Assembly: GCF_001039355.2 (NCBI RefSeq)
Contig: NW_019775425.1
Location: 294,543-356,542, forward strand
DNA length: 62,000 nt
Direction: 5' to 3'
From: Lingula anatina
Taxonomy: Eukaryota; Brachiopoda; Lingulata; Lingulida; Lingulidae
Shown in pieces: positions 24,268-37,300 of the stretch (position 1 is the stretch's first letter; every line of letters starts with the position of its first letter). The translations under genes and the position numbers were made by a program. Under the pieces are notes generated by a model. That model saw only the letters and a list, made by a program, of their open reading frames with translations. It made no database searches and was not told the DNA's origin.

Positions 24268-24316
<49 letters not shown>
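24267..24316. repeat. (AT)n microsatellite, copy 1
   Basis: AT run in EFCAB11 intron 3. The matching run in copy 2 (28152-28217) is longer, an allele-like length difference. Confidence 0.9.
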
Positions 24317-24319
<3 letters not shown>

Positions 24320-25154
24320 CTGTCTCTCCAGTTTGTAAAAATCCACCAAATGACTTCATGATGTATGACCCGTTAGTGCTGTACACAATAGGCTAATAAT
24401 AATCATTCAAATCAGGTTTGGCGAAAATGGTAGAGGGCTATATATACCATAGAATGACAGTAGAAAATATCTGTTGAAATATAAATTTTGGAAAATATGA
24501 AACGATACCTTTGGTATTTCATTGGTTATGTTAATTGAAACTATATGGTGGCATTTGGTCTGTTTTAAATTAGTGGTAAAGATTTGACTTCATATGTAAC
24601 TTAAACTAAAACTTTGTGCTGCAATTATGAGTATATATATTTTGGTTATATACATGTATTTGTATATACTTCTTTTTATTTGTTGCATTTTTATCACTTG
24701 CTTGCAAGCACCATTATCTTAACCATGTTACAATGGAGATCAGGCCTATCCAACTACCAGATGCGGCACCAAAGCATCCAGAATTCACTGGTAGATCGGA
24801 TTGCTCTTCTGGTTTGTATGTTTGTGTATCAGTATGCATTTCACAGTATCATACCCAGCTGTGAAAAATTTTGTACGATGACCACGAGCTCTACCTGCCA
24901 TCTGGGTATCACGCCTTGTTTTCATCAAGTAGGAATCGTAAGAATACAACAATATGGCAACGGGTGTCATCATACATGCTTGCTCCATCAAACCCATCCA
25001 TCCCAGTAGCCATGAAAACTTTATTTAACCTCTAACAAGATATTTTCTGCTGACAGAATTAGATTGCACCTAGTTATTTACATAACATCATTGACTATGT
25101 TCAAACCTGAACTTTATGTTAAAAAATCATGGTATTGTTCAATTTATTACATAA

Positions 25155-25317
25155 GGCCACACTNATTTAATTACTGTACCCCGCAGGGACGACGTGTGGG
25201 GAGGCGTGTGAGAGGCGGAGAGACTATTAAAAGATTAGGCGGTTTTTCTTTCATGTACGTCCGTCATTTTTAGGTCACCGGCTTTGTAAAGCCTGGCTTA
25301 ATTCGTTGAGAATGCGC
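25155..25317. other. Junction sequence between duplicate copies, contains an N
   Basis: About 160 bases unlike either flank of the duplicated unit, with one undetermined base at 25164. The end (gttgagaatgcgctct) faintly recalls the ends of the MITE at about 57000. The position of the N suggests a contig join or gap closure. Confidence 0.6.
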
Positions 25318-25814
25318 TCTAAATCAACAATACTATCAACACAAACAGCAATATACCAGTACTCAGGTCGATTTTCATTTAAGTGTTTTGAAGTTCTATA
25401 CATATATTGTTAGCAGTACAATAGGTGTATGAATCAGTATGACAAATGCTTTTTAAAAGCCTGTACTAAAAATATAATGAGGATAAAACCAAGTGAAGTC
25501 CTAAGACACATGTTCTAATTATTTTACCGAGTCAATCCTACATCCAAAAAATACAGCAAAATTTCAAAATATTTATTTAAAGATTGCAACTACTTATTAA
25601 AGATGCATATCATTCCAAACAAAAGCCACCATATTGTTTCAAATAGGTTAACTTAAAGTAATACCACATACTTCATTATTTCCTGGAAAAATATATTGCA
25701 CATATATTTGTGTTATGCTTTATAGGCTGGGGAGAAATAAGTAGGTAAAGTTTATGACCAGAAATTTAATAACATGCAGTTTAAAAGCCCCTTTCTGCTG
25801 TAAGAAAGGTTATT

Positions 25815-25970
25815 TCTCTGACCCTCTCCTTTTTTTTTTTGCATGCAGATTTTATTTATTTCGTGTTGAAAACGGGAACTATTTCCTATGATCTCTGACC
25901 CTCTCCTTTTTTTTTTTTTGCATGCAGATTTTATTTATTTCGTGTTGAAAACGGGAACTATTTCCTATGA
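25815..25970. repeat. Tandem duplication of a 77-79 bp unit inside copy 2
   Basis: The unit beginning tctctgaccctctcc and ending atttcctatga occurs at 25815-25891 and again at 25892-25970. Copy 1 has it once (about 21990-22062). Confidence 0.9.
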
Positions 25971-26599
25971 TTTACTAAGTTTCAAAGTATTTACTCTTGC
26001 TTCATATATGCATCTTAAAACTAGACACAATTGTTCTCAAAACCCCTTATCATGTGGAGTTGACATTATAGTACAGAGTTTTGTTTAATTAGCATCATTT
26101 TAAAAAAATCTTGCATACTGGAGTACAAGAAATGGAGTGTGACAGACTATTTTACTGCTGAACAATATAGACCGTTTAACATAAGTTGTGAATCTTTGGC
26201 TTATCATTGTCCACACTTTGTGGAAAAAGTTGCGCCCAATTTACCATTTAGTTTTTTCAGACTACAGACAATTTAAGAGAAAAGTAGCTGGGAAAAGACT
26301 CAAAACATGAATCACGCCAATTTGGGTCAAATCTTCCCATCCATCCAACAATGGAGTCGTTTCGCAATTTACATTGAGGAAAGACATCTACTACGTAGAT
26401 GAAGGTTACCAGCAAAGCTGGAGAATAATTTCACAAGTGTTTGATATTCTTAAATATCATGTAAAACAAATGCTTCTACAAATGGGTGTACAGGTTTAAC
26501 ATCTTTTGAAACACATAATGCCCTATCCTAAGAGCAAACTGATCAATACATGATGCCTTCATGGCGCGCCGACATAACAAAACATTGTGAATTTCATAC

Positions 26600-26696
26600 C
26601 TGTTTCTCCCTGTAACGGGGACGAAGACCGCCTTCGTAGCTTTCTCTTTGACCTTCGGAGACTTAGTCTAGTTGTACGTGTGGATGGAGCAGACAT
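26600..26696 (-). CDS. Duplicate of FBXO11 coding exon 1
   Basis: Same length (97 bases) as the exon at 22691-22787, with the same ATG, basic N-terminus and gtatga donor. If the duplication is real, this is an alternative FBXO11 first exon 3.9 kb further upstream, able to splice to exon 2 at 19424 in the same phase. If not, it is an assembly copy. Confidence 0.75.
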
Positions 26697-26948
26697 GGTG
26701 AATACAGAACGATAAAATAATTAAAAACAAAGACGAAATGCAGATCAGTAATCACAATGCAGCCATATTGAAATATGATAATGACCTACTTTCGAGCGTT
26801 CTTCCAATGAAATAACGTTTTTCAGTCACGTGCGCTACATCACCAATAGCATACGCGTGAACTGGGATACCCCCGGCGGAATTCCATAGGGCAGGATGAA
26901 TATAAGGAGGGGGGATTTTTTGTGATTATTTCCTGAGATGTAAACGCG

Positions 26949-28149
26949 ATGACCTCAGTACTTCGGTCTTATTTTCTATCCCAGAAGCAAAGTTATTTCC
27001 CTAGACCACTCAAAGAGACAGAAAAACACGTTATTAGCTTGGTATATACTGAGGACATTATAAAATTTGCTACCTATTTGAATTAGTAATTTCATGATTA
27101 AACACCAGTACTTAAGTCCATTTTCAAATAGTTGTACAGTTGCGATGGTGATGGATATGATAGATTTGAAATTTTTATTAATTTTTATTTCATTCTAGGT
27201 TTTCCACGAAAGCGATGCTGGACATAAAGGGTATCTCTCAAGAGAAGACTTGAAAGTTGCAACGGTTTCACTCTTTGGATACAAACCCTCTAAGGTAAAA
27301 CACGGAGAAATAATTTGGACTGTCGTTGACCTTGTGTTTTAACCTTCAGTTTAAATATATTTCGCGAAAATAGAACGTGTACGTAGACAGCGGCAAGACC
27401 CCATGAAAGATGCCTGAAACCTCAAATTATTCGCAGTTGATAATGCACTGAAATTGTAATGAATTTGTTATGCATCTGTCAATCGCAGTCTCTAATGGAA
27501 TGAGGCTATCCAGGTGAATAGCCCTTATTCAGGAGATGTACTTGCGCCCCCACCCTTTCCTAATCATTGAGGCTATTCACCTGGATAGCCTAGCCCATTC
27601 CCAGATGAAGATGCTCTGTTAGACATTGAAATATTGGAGGTAAATTATTTCATGACTGAAGAAGAAATTACTTGTTGGAGAGTAATGTTTTTTTTTGTTG
27701 AGGAGAAATTGATTTGGTGGGAATATCTCAGATTGGACACCTTTAAGAAAATTCAAAAGTAGAGCCATATATATTTTAGCACTGATAATACAGATGGATT
27801 CAGGTTTTTATAAAATCATAGTAACATTTAGATAACTATGCTGGGACATAGTTGGAGGCTATTGGAAGCAATGAAGTGTATATAAATTGTTATGTCACAT
27901 ACCTTAGAAGTAGCCAGGTTTGTCAGGAAAGTAGATTTTGAAAGTTGAAATGATCAGGATTGCAAGTGTGTAGGAGGAGCTGCAGCCTTCTGGCTGTTTT
28001 TTTAAACTCTTAGTCAGCATATTTGAATTAAATAACAATATATATATTTCAATCATTACAGTATGAAGTGGACAAAATGTTTTTTAGAGGACAAGCCGAA
28101 GAGGAAGAATTGGGTAAGAATGTTTTTTTTCTTTATGTATATTCTGGTT

Positions 28150-28219
<70 letters not shown>

Positions 28220-31216
28220 CTGTCTCTCCAGTTTGTAAAAATCCACCAAATGACTTCATGATGTATGACCCATTAGTGCTGTACACAATAGGCTAATAAT
28301 AATCATTCAAATCAGGTTTGGCGAAAATGGTAGAGGGTTATATATACCATAGAATGACAGTAGAAAATATCTGTTGAAATATAAATTTTGGAAAATATGA
28401 AACGATACCTTTGGTATTTCATTGGTTATGTTAATTGAAACTATATGGTGGCATTTGGTCTGTTTTAAATTAGTGGTAAAGATTTGACTTCATATGTAAC
28501 TTAAACTAAAACTTTGTGCTGCAATTATGAGTATATATATTTTGGTTATATACATGTATTTGTATATACTTCTTTTAATTTGTTGCATTTTTATCACTTG
28601 CTTGCAAGCACCATTATCTTAACCATGTTACAATGGAGATCAGGCCTATCCAACTACCAGATGCGGCACCAAAGCATCCAGAATTCACTGGTAGATCGGA
28701 TTGCTCTTCTGGTTTGTATGTTTGTGTATCAGTATGCATTTCACAGTATCATACCCAGCTGTGAAAAATTTTGTACGATGACCACGAGCTCTACCTGTCA
28801 TCTGGGTATCACGCCTTGTTTTCATCAAGTAGGAATCGTAAGAATACAACAATATGGCAACGGGTGTCATCATACATGCTTGCTCCATCAAACCCATCCA
28901 TCCCAGTAGCCATGAAAACTTTATTTAACCTCTAACAAGATATTTTCTGCTGACAGAATTAGATTGCACCTAGTTATTTACATAACATCATTGACTATGT
29001 TCAAACCTGAACTTTATGTTAAAAAATCATGGTATTGTTCAATTTATTACATAAAACAGGGAAAATAGCAGTAGCCTGTCTGTAGCACATGAATTTTGAA
29101 GAAATGCACCACTTTCCAACCCTGTGCAGAATCATGGCTATCACATCACATAGCAGGCAAAAGGAAGTGGCATCTGATACTTCAAAGTGCGTACTGATAC
29201 ACACCTTGAAAACCAGTAGCGCAATCCGATCTATGGTGAATTCTGGATCATTTGGTGCCACATCTGGTAGTTGGGTTGCAATGGTAACTTAACTCTGTGT
29301 AGTGCTCAGTTTGTATTTATTGTAGCCCCTTATTCTTGTTGAAAAATTTCATCTAAAATTCCTATGCCTTGCATTTGTTCCTTGTGTTGTTCATTAAGAT
29401 ATATTTTAAATTATGTTGTTACTTTTCATTGTGTGTTCACACTCTTCAGTGATGTCCCTGGACAGTTTCATGGAGGTAATGTCCAACAAAATGTCAGCCA
29501 AAGATGATGATGAAGAAATCAGAAGCATATTTATGGCAATGGATTTTCATTGTAAGTAACTTCCCTAAAAGTAAAGGGACAGTTTGCAGGATTTTTGGTT
29601 CTTTCAAACTTCCTTTGTTCATTTTGGCTTCCTTTACTAGTAAATTATGTAAATGCAAATAATATATATATATATTGCTGTATAATATATATTTTTGAAA
29701 ATTATGAAAATTACTTCCCCCTTCTCAACAACATTGGCATTGTTATATATTCTCTTCTGGTTGAATGATGTGGGAATTTTTTTACAATATTAGTATTTAA
29801 AAAGAAGCACTCTTTTTTTATGAATAAATTGCATAGAACTAGAAAAGCACTCCAAGAGCGCAGACCTCCACCAAGGCAGCGATTTTTGATTATTATTGAT
29901 TATTGATTGATTATTGATCGGGATCATCACCAAAAACTAATCACTTCTAAGTTAACCCATTTCCCACCTACCCTGAAAATTTCATCAAAATCAGTCCATA
30001 ACTTTTTGAGTTATGTTGATGACAAACAAACTGACAGACATACAAACATGGCGGAGGTAAAGTTGCCATTCTGTTAAATGACATTTCATATCAAAATAAA
30101 AATGCTTGAAGCATAGAAAGGAATTTTTATGAGAATTTGGTTAAGATATACATGTACTTGGCTTTTTACCACAGACTTGTTAAACATGGAAATTGCTTTG
30201 GTTTTATGTTTCAGTTGTCAAGGTCTGATCATTTCGGGCATTATTCAATTAATGATCAGGTTATGTTAGTTAATAATCATGTGGCTATTTACCCTTTTTT
30301 TTTGTTATTAAAAAGGCCATGGCTTTCTCAGTCTGACAGATTTAAAAAGGGCCTTCTCACAGGTGGCGCCACATATCCCTGACCACATAATACATGCTGC
30401 ATTCAGGTAAGTTAAGTGCACATATACTGAACTTATTTTATGATTATTATTTTTCATACCAGTTGTACTGTTTTGTCCCACTTTGATAGGTACCATGATG
30501 AGAAAATTCATGTGATTTACTATTTAGATGTATTGACTCAAGTATGAGGGAATGTGGAAGTGAGCTGTAATATACTCTTTGGTGATAGTTTGCTAATTTG
30601 ACAATAATTTGGGATACTTTTGAATTAATGTGATTGTTTGAATTACTATGGTCAATGATATATTATTTTTGTGCAATTTTATGCTGTTCTGTGGCCTACC
30701 CAATAACAACTGTTCATTCTGGTAAAAAATGGATTTTCCAATGATTTTCCCATATGTACCAGACAGTGGTTAATGAATCCATTTTGACATTCAAAGTTAG
30801 TTTTTTTTTTTTTTTATTCTAAAAAGTTTGGTATTTTATAATTATCTCTTTAGAGATGATTACAGAGGTACAGCCATCTATGAAGGTCAATGTAGTTTGA
30901 TGGCAAGCACAGATCCCAGGATCATTGCGATAACCACTGTTTTGGTGGTAAAATGGAATTAATTATATTTACATTAGTTGTTTACATTGTATTTATTGTG
31001 AAATATCAATATGTACATACCCTAAAATTCAACTTACAGTTTATAAATATATCGAGATATTAGTGTACTGGTACTACTTTTTAAAAACCTTTACATGTTC
31101 AGATAGTGCTTATTTGATGAAATTTGATGTATTCTAGGGAAATTGATAGGGATGGAGATGGAAGAGTCAGCTACAAAGATTTTGAGTTCATGATGAAATT
31201 CAATGTAGATGACTGA
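26949..31216 (+). CDS. EFCAB11: EF-hand calcium-binding domain protein 11, complete, 6 exons
   Basis: Exons 26949-27041, 27199-27294, 28062-28113, 29450-29551, 30316-30406 and 31138-31216 join in phase to 170 residues (human about 163). The match to human EFCAB11 is clear in HKGYLSRED...LFGYKPSK (exon 2), in HGFLSLTDLKRAFSQVAP (exon 5), and in the last EF-hand loop DRDGDGRVSYKD (exon 6), which has Asp at 1, 3 and 5 and an acidic residue at 12. The first loop (DAGHKGYLSRED) lacks some calcium ligands. The function of the family is poorly known, and calcium binding by the last loop is the safe inference. Start: ATG at 26949, next to the divergent promoter. Exon 1 has an unusual gtatat donor here. 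Stop is TGA at 31214. Confidence 0.9.
28152..28217. repeat. (AT)n microsatellite, copy 2
   Basis: Long AT run in EFCAB11 intron 3, the counterpart of 24267-24316. Confidence 0.9.
28625..29290. repeat. Inverted pair of a dispersed element
   Basis: The segment at about 28625-28746 (caactaccagatgcggcacc ... gatcggattgc) matches the complement of about 29175-29290. The left arm is inside duplication copy 2 (and at 24725-24846 in copy 1). The right arm lies just outside the duplicated unit. Both arms produce short spurious reading frames. Confidence 0.65.
29853..30060 (+). mobile_element. SINE or LINE 3'-tail-like repeat
   Basis: Contains the words ccaccaaggcagcg, gatcatcacc, tgaaaatttcatcaaaatca and ttttgagttatgttgatgac, followed by a run of acaaac/gacag-like units. 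This wording is common to 3' tails of RTE-type LINEs and their SINEs in many invertebrates. It lies in EFCAB11 intron 4. The assignment is from memory. Confidence 0.5.
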
Positions 31217-32345
31217 AGTCCATGGGTCTTTTCCATGAAAATAAAGGAAACTTCTGTCCAGGTCTTAGTGGCCGCCAGATTCGAGACAGATCTGCGCCAT
31301 ACCGTGTAGATGCTGTGTGAGCGATGCTGTGTGAGCGAAACTCTGTCCCAACCAAAGTTAATCAAGTATCAGTGCAGAACAAAGTGTTGTGAAGAAATAA
31401 GACTGGGCATGTTGACACATAACTGTTAAGCATAAAAATTTTTTAAAATGACTGGAGGAAATGACCAAGGGTTATACATTGCACAGAAAGAAAATGGAAA
31501 AAACATGTTCAAATATTGTTTTTTGGAAAGTATGACACAATGCCCTTTAGTATTTCGTTATGTGCTGTTTGAAACTGATTGCCATTTGGTTGGGTTTAGT
31601 GGCAAAGATTTGACTGCATATGTAACAGTTAGTGATAATTTTGGGCTTGAAGTCTTATCACAAAGAACATGGCAGCAGGATTTTTGGATTAAAGTTGTGG
31701 GGCTAATGAAGTGAAAGTAATAACTACCTCTTGGTGTTTTTCTGAGTAATTTATCGCAGTCAATTGAAATCTGTCAATTCATTAACAAGGTAAAATGATA
31801 TTTTAATGGCAGCACTATGGTAATGCTATATACTGGATACCGTTGTGCAATAAGTAGATAATAAAAAATAAAGAAATGAGATTTATTGACGCATGAGCCA
31901 ATAAGAGATCATTTAATGATGTGTTTGTATTGAACGTTCTGGTATCTTCTTTAAGTGAATATGGGTTGGACCTATTAGAACCTGTTGTGAAATCAGCCTT
32001 GGTTTTCAAATGTAAGAAGATTAAGATTAATTCTGCGATATAAAGACTGCATTAAGCTGCATTAAGTATCTTCTGAATGATAAGAATTTTAATAAGATGA
32101 TCAGTTTTTCAGTAATGATTCAGATTCCTTGTGTATTTCAGTGTGATCCAAAGTTTGACATCAAGCACTGGTTTATTTTCAAATGCTCACAACTTAAAAT
32201 ATTTTTGGTTTCCAATCATTTTCTCTATTGTTCTAATTCCCATATGAAAGTAAATGCATTTTCTTTAAAATGATATCATAAATGCTTTAAGAAATAGGTT
32301 GTCCATTGCTTGTATATGTATCTAAATAAATTGAAATAAAATTAT
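31217..32345 (+). other. EFCAB11 3' untranslated region
   Basis: Starts after the TGA at 31216. Paired AATAAA motifs at about 32327-32340 are likely polyadenylation signals. It carries one member of a dispersed repeat (31435-31640) and a short tandem duplication of gatgctgtgtgagcg at about 31306-31335. Confidence 0.5.
31435..31640 (+). repeat. Dispersed repeat family, third of four copies
   Basis: Shares gactggaggaaat, gccatttggt and agtggcaaagatttgact with about 24430-24610, 28330-28510 and 41575-41840. No coding capacity is evident. Confidence 0.55.
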
Positions 32346-34325
32346 TTTATTGTATATTTTTGTCATAAATGAATGAATGGGAAGACAGAAAACCAGATGC
32401 AATATTAATATTTCCACTTTATTTTTGAATCATCAAAAATACAATAATTAAATTTTACAAGACAGCTGTTTCTAAAAATGAAGAAATTGAATTACTTAAT
32501 CATAATGCCATTTTGAAAATATAATTCAGTGTTTCTTTTCCATACTACAGATATAAATGTTCATAATTATCAAAGATATCACAATACTCGATCTCTGGAA
32601 CAATGAGTCATATATTAATCCCAAGATTGTTCCTAGAGTCAAAAAAAGTGACAGGTTTTTGAATGAACTTAAGGAAGGCAAGATAACCCACAGTGTAGCA
32701 GCAAGAAAATTTGAAAAGTATTAATCACTTCGTATCTAATAAACAGAACCACTGCCCTTCCTTTTCTGGAAATGCTACAGTGTTTACTTAGTTTCTAAGA
32801 TGATATCAGAAAGTGAATGATTGAAGAAAAAAATTTGTTCTGCATTTGGCACATTGATCTATTATCATGGATTATACGAATTTATTGGGCTAATGTTATC
32901 AGTTTACAATAATGAATCATTATATTCAAACAAAACATTTTATTATTTGATTCCTTGCTTACAATATTTAATCACTATATTCAAACAAAATTACTAATAA
33001 TTGTAATAACTAAATTTCTAATAATACTTAAAAGTGGTAAATCTAAAGTTAAGTTCCAAAAAATAAGGTGAGTTCTTGTCATTGAGAACAATTTTAGAAT
33101 ACCAAAAACGATTAATGAAAAAGGAAAAACATTTGAAGTTTGATCACTGTCCTATTTGAATTGACTTAGCAGTATTTTACCCAGCACACTTCTGTCATAG
33201 TGATAAAGCTCCAGTTAAATAAATGACAACTCCACATCAAGGGTGGGTTGGTTGGTACAAGTCAGTAGAAAATAAATAAACACTTATGATTCAATAATAC
33301 AATGTGCTCAAGCTAGTTTATGTGCACAGAATAGTAATAAAATGGGGTGTTTTGTCAAGTGTTTTTTTTTCCAACATACTAATATATACTACACAGATAA
33401 AGAAATATTTAAAACAACAACCCCAACAGTTACTCACCTTCAGAGAACATTTCTTATAGAGATATTACTGTCTTCAAGTTCATTCTGACAAAATCTTACT
33501 GTACAACTTAAGTCACAACAGTTATAAATGTGCCAAAAACTATCCATAAAGTTGAAATTTATTGGGACAAATATGTATTAATCAGGTGAAAAATTAAACT
33601 GCTAAAGTCATTCAAGTTTTCTTTACAAGCAGCCTATACTTTATTGCTTGAGTATTTTTAAAGGTTTACATTTCATATACAAACTTCAAGTATCTGCATA
33701 TATACTGGTTAACAGTGTCTAATACATTCTCCTTCATTCTCTAACTGCCAAACCATATAATTTTGTTTAACTGCAAATTTGATGAGAGGTTTTGCTTGAT
33801 CAATGGCCTATTTAGGTCACTGATTTGATAAAGATGGAAGGTCAAGTTAAAAATCAATCAGATGATCTTTACAGCCTGTTAACTGCGTTTGCGCCAGCTT
33901 TGCTGTTTGCTTATTATTTGATCATTTATATCTGAATGAAGAAGTAACTCACAATCAGAGCCCACTGCTTCTAAAAATCATATAAACCATTCTTTTATTT
34001 TCTTTACAGGGAATGTTTTATTATGTTGTAAACATTGTTCAAAACTGTCACTGTTATCTACTGTTCAACGTTAGATGAATTCCTTTTCAGTTTGTTGAAA
34101 TTACATAGATATGTCAACATGAAAAATCAAATGCATTTGTGACAATTTACTTTTTGTAACTTGCTGTAGCATCTCAAAGGATCATAGAGAAGGATCTTGT
34201 AATTAGCGTTGTCAAATGGTCATTTACTGTTTGCTCCATTTTAACATCAATTAAGTAGATTTTCCATAAAGATAGATATAACATAACAACATTTGACAAA
34301 TTTCACCTTCATCTTTCTATATCAA
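32346..34325 (-). other. Probable 7B2 3' untranslated region
   Basis: From the 7B2 stop codon down to a minus-strand AATAAA at about 32418-32423. That site lies only about 80 bases from the EFCAB11 signals, so the two genes converge tail to tail. No exon is seen in this 2 kb. Confidence 0.45.
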
Positions 34326-37300
34326 TTAATATAATGGAGGCGATTTCTTGGCTACAATTCTCAGGTTACTGTTGTCAGTTAAAATCATGTTGGGGTTTGG
34401 CAACTTGATGGGGTCTTTCATTACTTTCTCAGCCTCCTGAATATAACATGAAAAACATTAAGACATCAATTTTTCAAACTGTGCTTATTAAATTTCAAGA
34501 TTCTAATAGAACAAAAAAAAAGCTGAACGCAAAAAATAAAAAAAGCTAATTATTTGTATTGGCAAAAATAATTGAACATTATTTGAACTTGAATGTACTG
34601 ATGTGATTGATATTTTATTGCTGTTTTTGTTTTTTAAAGGTTTAGGAATTTAACTACAAATGCATGTACAATTTTTCAACTGGGTGCATGTAATTTTAAA
34701 CCTCCATTCATAAAAATTTCTTCTTGCATAAAATGCACATCTTCCAAAGAAAGTAATCAAGTTTGCATTGCCTAAAGCATAAATCCTGCGATTGAGATTT
34801 TACAAAATCACCATATATGTACCAGATTTGGGGTCAATATATACTTACTCTCTTATGCAGATGCTTTTTGGGAACCAGTGAGTCACGCTTTGAGCCCTGG
34901 CTGAACGGGTTGCTCTGAAACAGAAAAGCGGGCGTGTGCTTAAAGTGGTGTACCTAGTAGAATACAGCCCGATGTGCCCGTATGTTTATCTAAGTGATAC
35001 AATAAAAATTTGGCTGACTCTGCAGTTCTGCTGACTTAATTTACAACCATAGGACGCTATACAAGGTTTGGTACAAAAATGATCATCTTATCGGCATCTG
35101 CGTTGATGTCAGACATGATTCTGCAAGTAAAATGGTTTTAAGGTTTTTATCGTCTCTTTCATGCGCACACATTAATATCAATTAAAAAAAAAGGCAATAT
35201 AGTTGGCTAACTGTAGACGAAAAACTGGAGTGGCCGCTTTCTAAACTAGAACATTTTTTGCCCGCCAGCCCCCCCCCCCCCCCCCCCCCAAGTTTAAGAG
35301 TCTGTTCATGCGTTGATTCCCTAACGACCACTTTTAACCAGCTGCTGCTGGAAATCGTGTAATGGTGTTGCTTATAAATTCCCACCAGACCCTAAAACAC
35401 AGAGTAATGCTATGGTATATAATGAAAATCCTTAGCACCGACATTCTCACCGACCATGAACCTACGCATGCTCACTTCACTAAATTAGCCTTGATAAAGC
35501 AAATTTTGTACCCACTACAATAGACAACATGGAATCCTGGGGATGCGCCATACAGAAACACCAAGACCTACCCAACACAGATTTCGCTCAGTTACAAACT
35601 ACAAACTGTACAATAATACAGATTAGACATCCAACAACGAAACAGTTAACATTATGCGGGCCATACACATTATGCCAGTTATACAAGATTCTGTTGGAAA
35701 ATAGAATAAAAGACAAAAGTAAGACAAAACACTCAGTGTATTCTAGTTTACCTCAGTTTCAAGCGAATGCAAAATGCATGTATATATATTTTTATTTGAA
35801 TAATTAAGGAATTATACACATGGACTTTCTTTTAAGATGTGCTTTCTTTTAAAATGTGCAGCTTTCTTAATGTGCAGTTTTGACAATTGCTTCGGTCATC
35901 ACTTGATAAAAATTGTGAAAGATATTTTATTGCTCTGAGTGTTTTCTTTTGTGTCGACACAGATGCAAAATTATAACAGAATTAAGCGCAAACAACCAAC
36001 GAAGCACGAAAGGCACACCCTGATTTCCAAAGGTTTATCATGTAGACTCAATTTCCACAGTTGTTTGAACAAAACTAACTGCGGAAAGTGAGCCTAAGCC
36101 TCCAAATCTCAGGGTGGAAAGGTTAGGAATGCAATGCACAATCCTCCTTTACCTCCTCGTCCCTTGTCTTTGTATTCTCACCCAACAAGGATTTTACCAA
36201 GTTGTCCAGCTCGTCACTGCCATAGTCATCACCATAAGCCTTCTTGCTGCTGACGGTGGCGCCGTCCGGGCAGTTAAACATGTGCTCGTTGTCGCATTTG
36301 CATGCCCCGCTCTTTTGTTGCCAGTTGTTATAACGCTGGTTAAACGCGGCTGTATCGGGAATGTTTTCTTGGCAGTTGTCCTTTGCAGCTGCAAACAATT
36401 CACTTTAAATAAGTATAATTTTTTACAATGAAAAGCTTTGCCAATGGCAGAGAGAGAAAGAGGTATGGATTTAAATCCCATTTTTATTCTGTGGTTTGGA
36501 TGTTTTAGCATCATGATTATCAGATATCTTTTTGTTAAATCGCGATAATAGAACATAATCAGATGGACTCGTTTCTCTAAGAATTTGTGAATTACGGATA
36601 TAAACGTAGCATACCTGTCTTTCCTTTGGGGCATGGGTTTGGGGGGTTGCAATATGCAGGTAAAGCTGCGTCTGTCTTTACTTCCTGCTTCATCGAGTTA
36701 TCAATGTTACCCACCAAGTGCTGCTTTCCCTCTCCCGCACCACCTTTAAAAAATAATGGAAACAATAAAAAAAAACCTAAGTCTTAGTAATGCTTGACGG
36801 TATTCAGTCCTGGGAAAGTTTGCTTTCTATATATTTATCTTATTGCCGAGATGAAAAGTATCTATTTTAACGTTTTGATTCCCCGTAAAATGTAAGTCAG
36901 TTGTATGTAGTTTATTCTTAAATCTGATAGTTTTCAATATCCGTGTGCAGTTTGTAAATTTTGATTCAGCATTTTTAAATTAAAATTTTTAATTAAAATT
37001 AAGAATACACAAGAAAGAAACATATTTTTCTATGGTAAAATCGGTAAGCCAAATAATAAATCTTACCTGAAACGTATTGATATCCCCAAAGCATATTCTG
37101 GTTTTCTTTTTCTTGATCACGTATATCAGCGCTGCGCGGGTCATCTCCGGCTAACTCATCATTGCTGTCAGGTTTCTCAATCCCTGGGTTGTACAACACT
37201 GTCGGGTTAAGGTTGGCCTCAGCGAATGGGCCATAACTATCGTCGTATTTGTCTCCGTCTTCGAAGGCTGCGTAAGGATCGTAGCTGCCATCAACTCCAT

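Larger units (their letters stand above)
25318..29054. repeat. Segmental tandem duplication, copy 2
   Basis: Second copy of 21479-25154, 61 bases longer. The differences include a 77-79 bp internal tandem duplication (25815-25970), a 7-base insertion at the donor of EFCAB11 exon 1 (27042 onward) and a longer AT run. This copy is contiguous with EFCAB11 exons 4-6. Confidence 0.95.

Noticed and set aside
24614-25009. 131-codon frame, also at 28514-28909
   Set aside because: It overlaps a dispersed inverted element, is repeated only because of the segmental duplication, and resembles no protein.
28056-28286. Minus-strand frame with a long Ile-Tyr repeat
   Set aside because: It is a translation of an AT microsatellite next to EFCAB11 exon 3.
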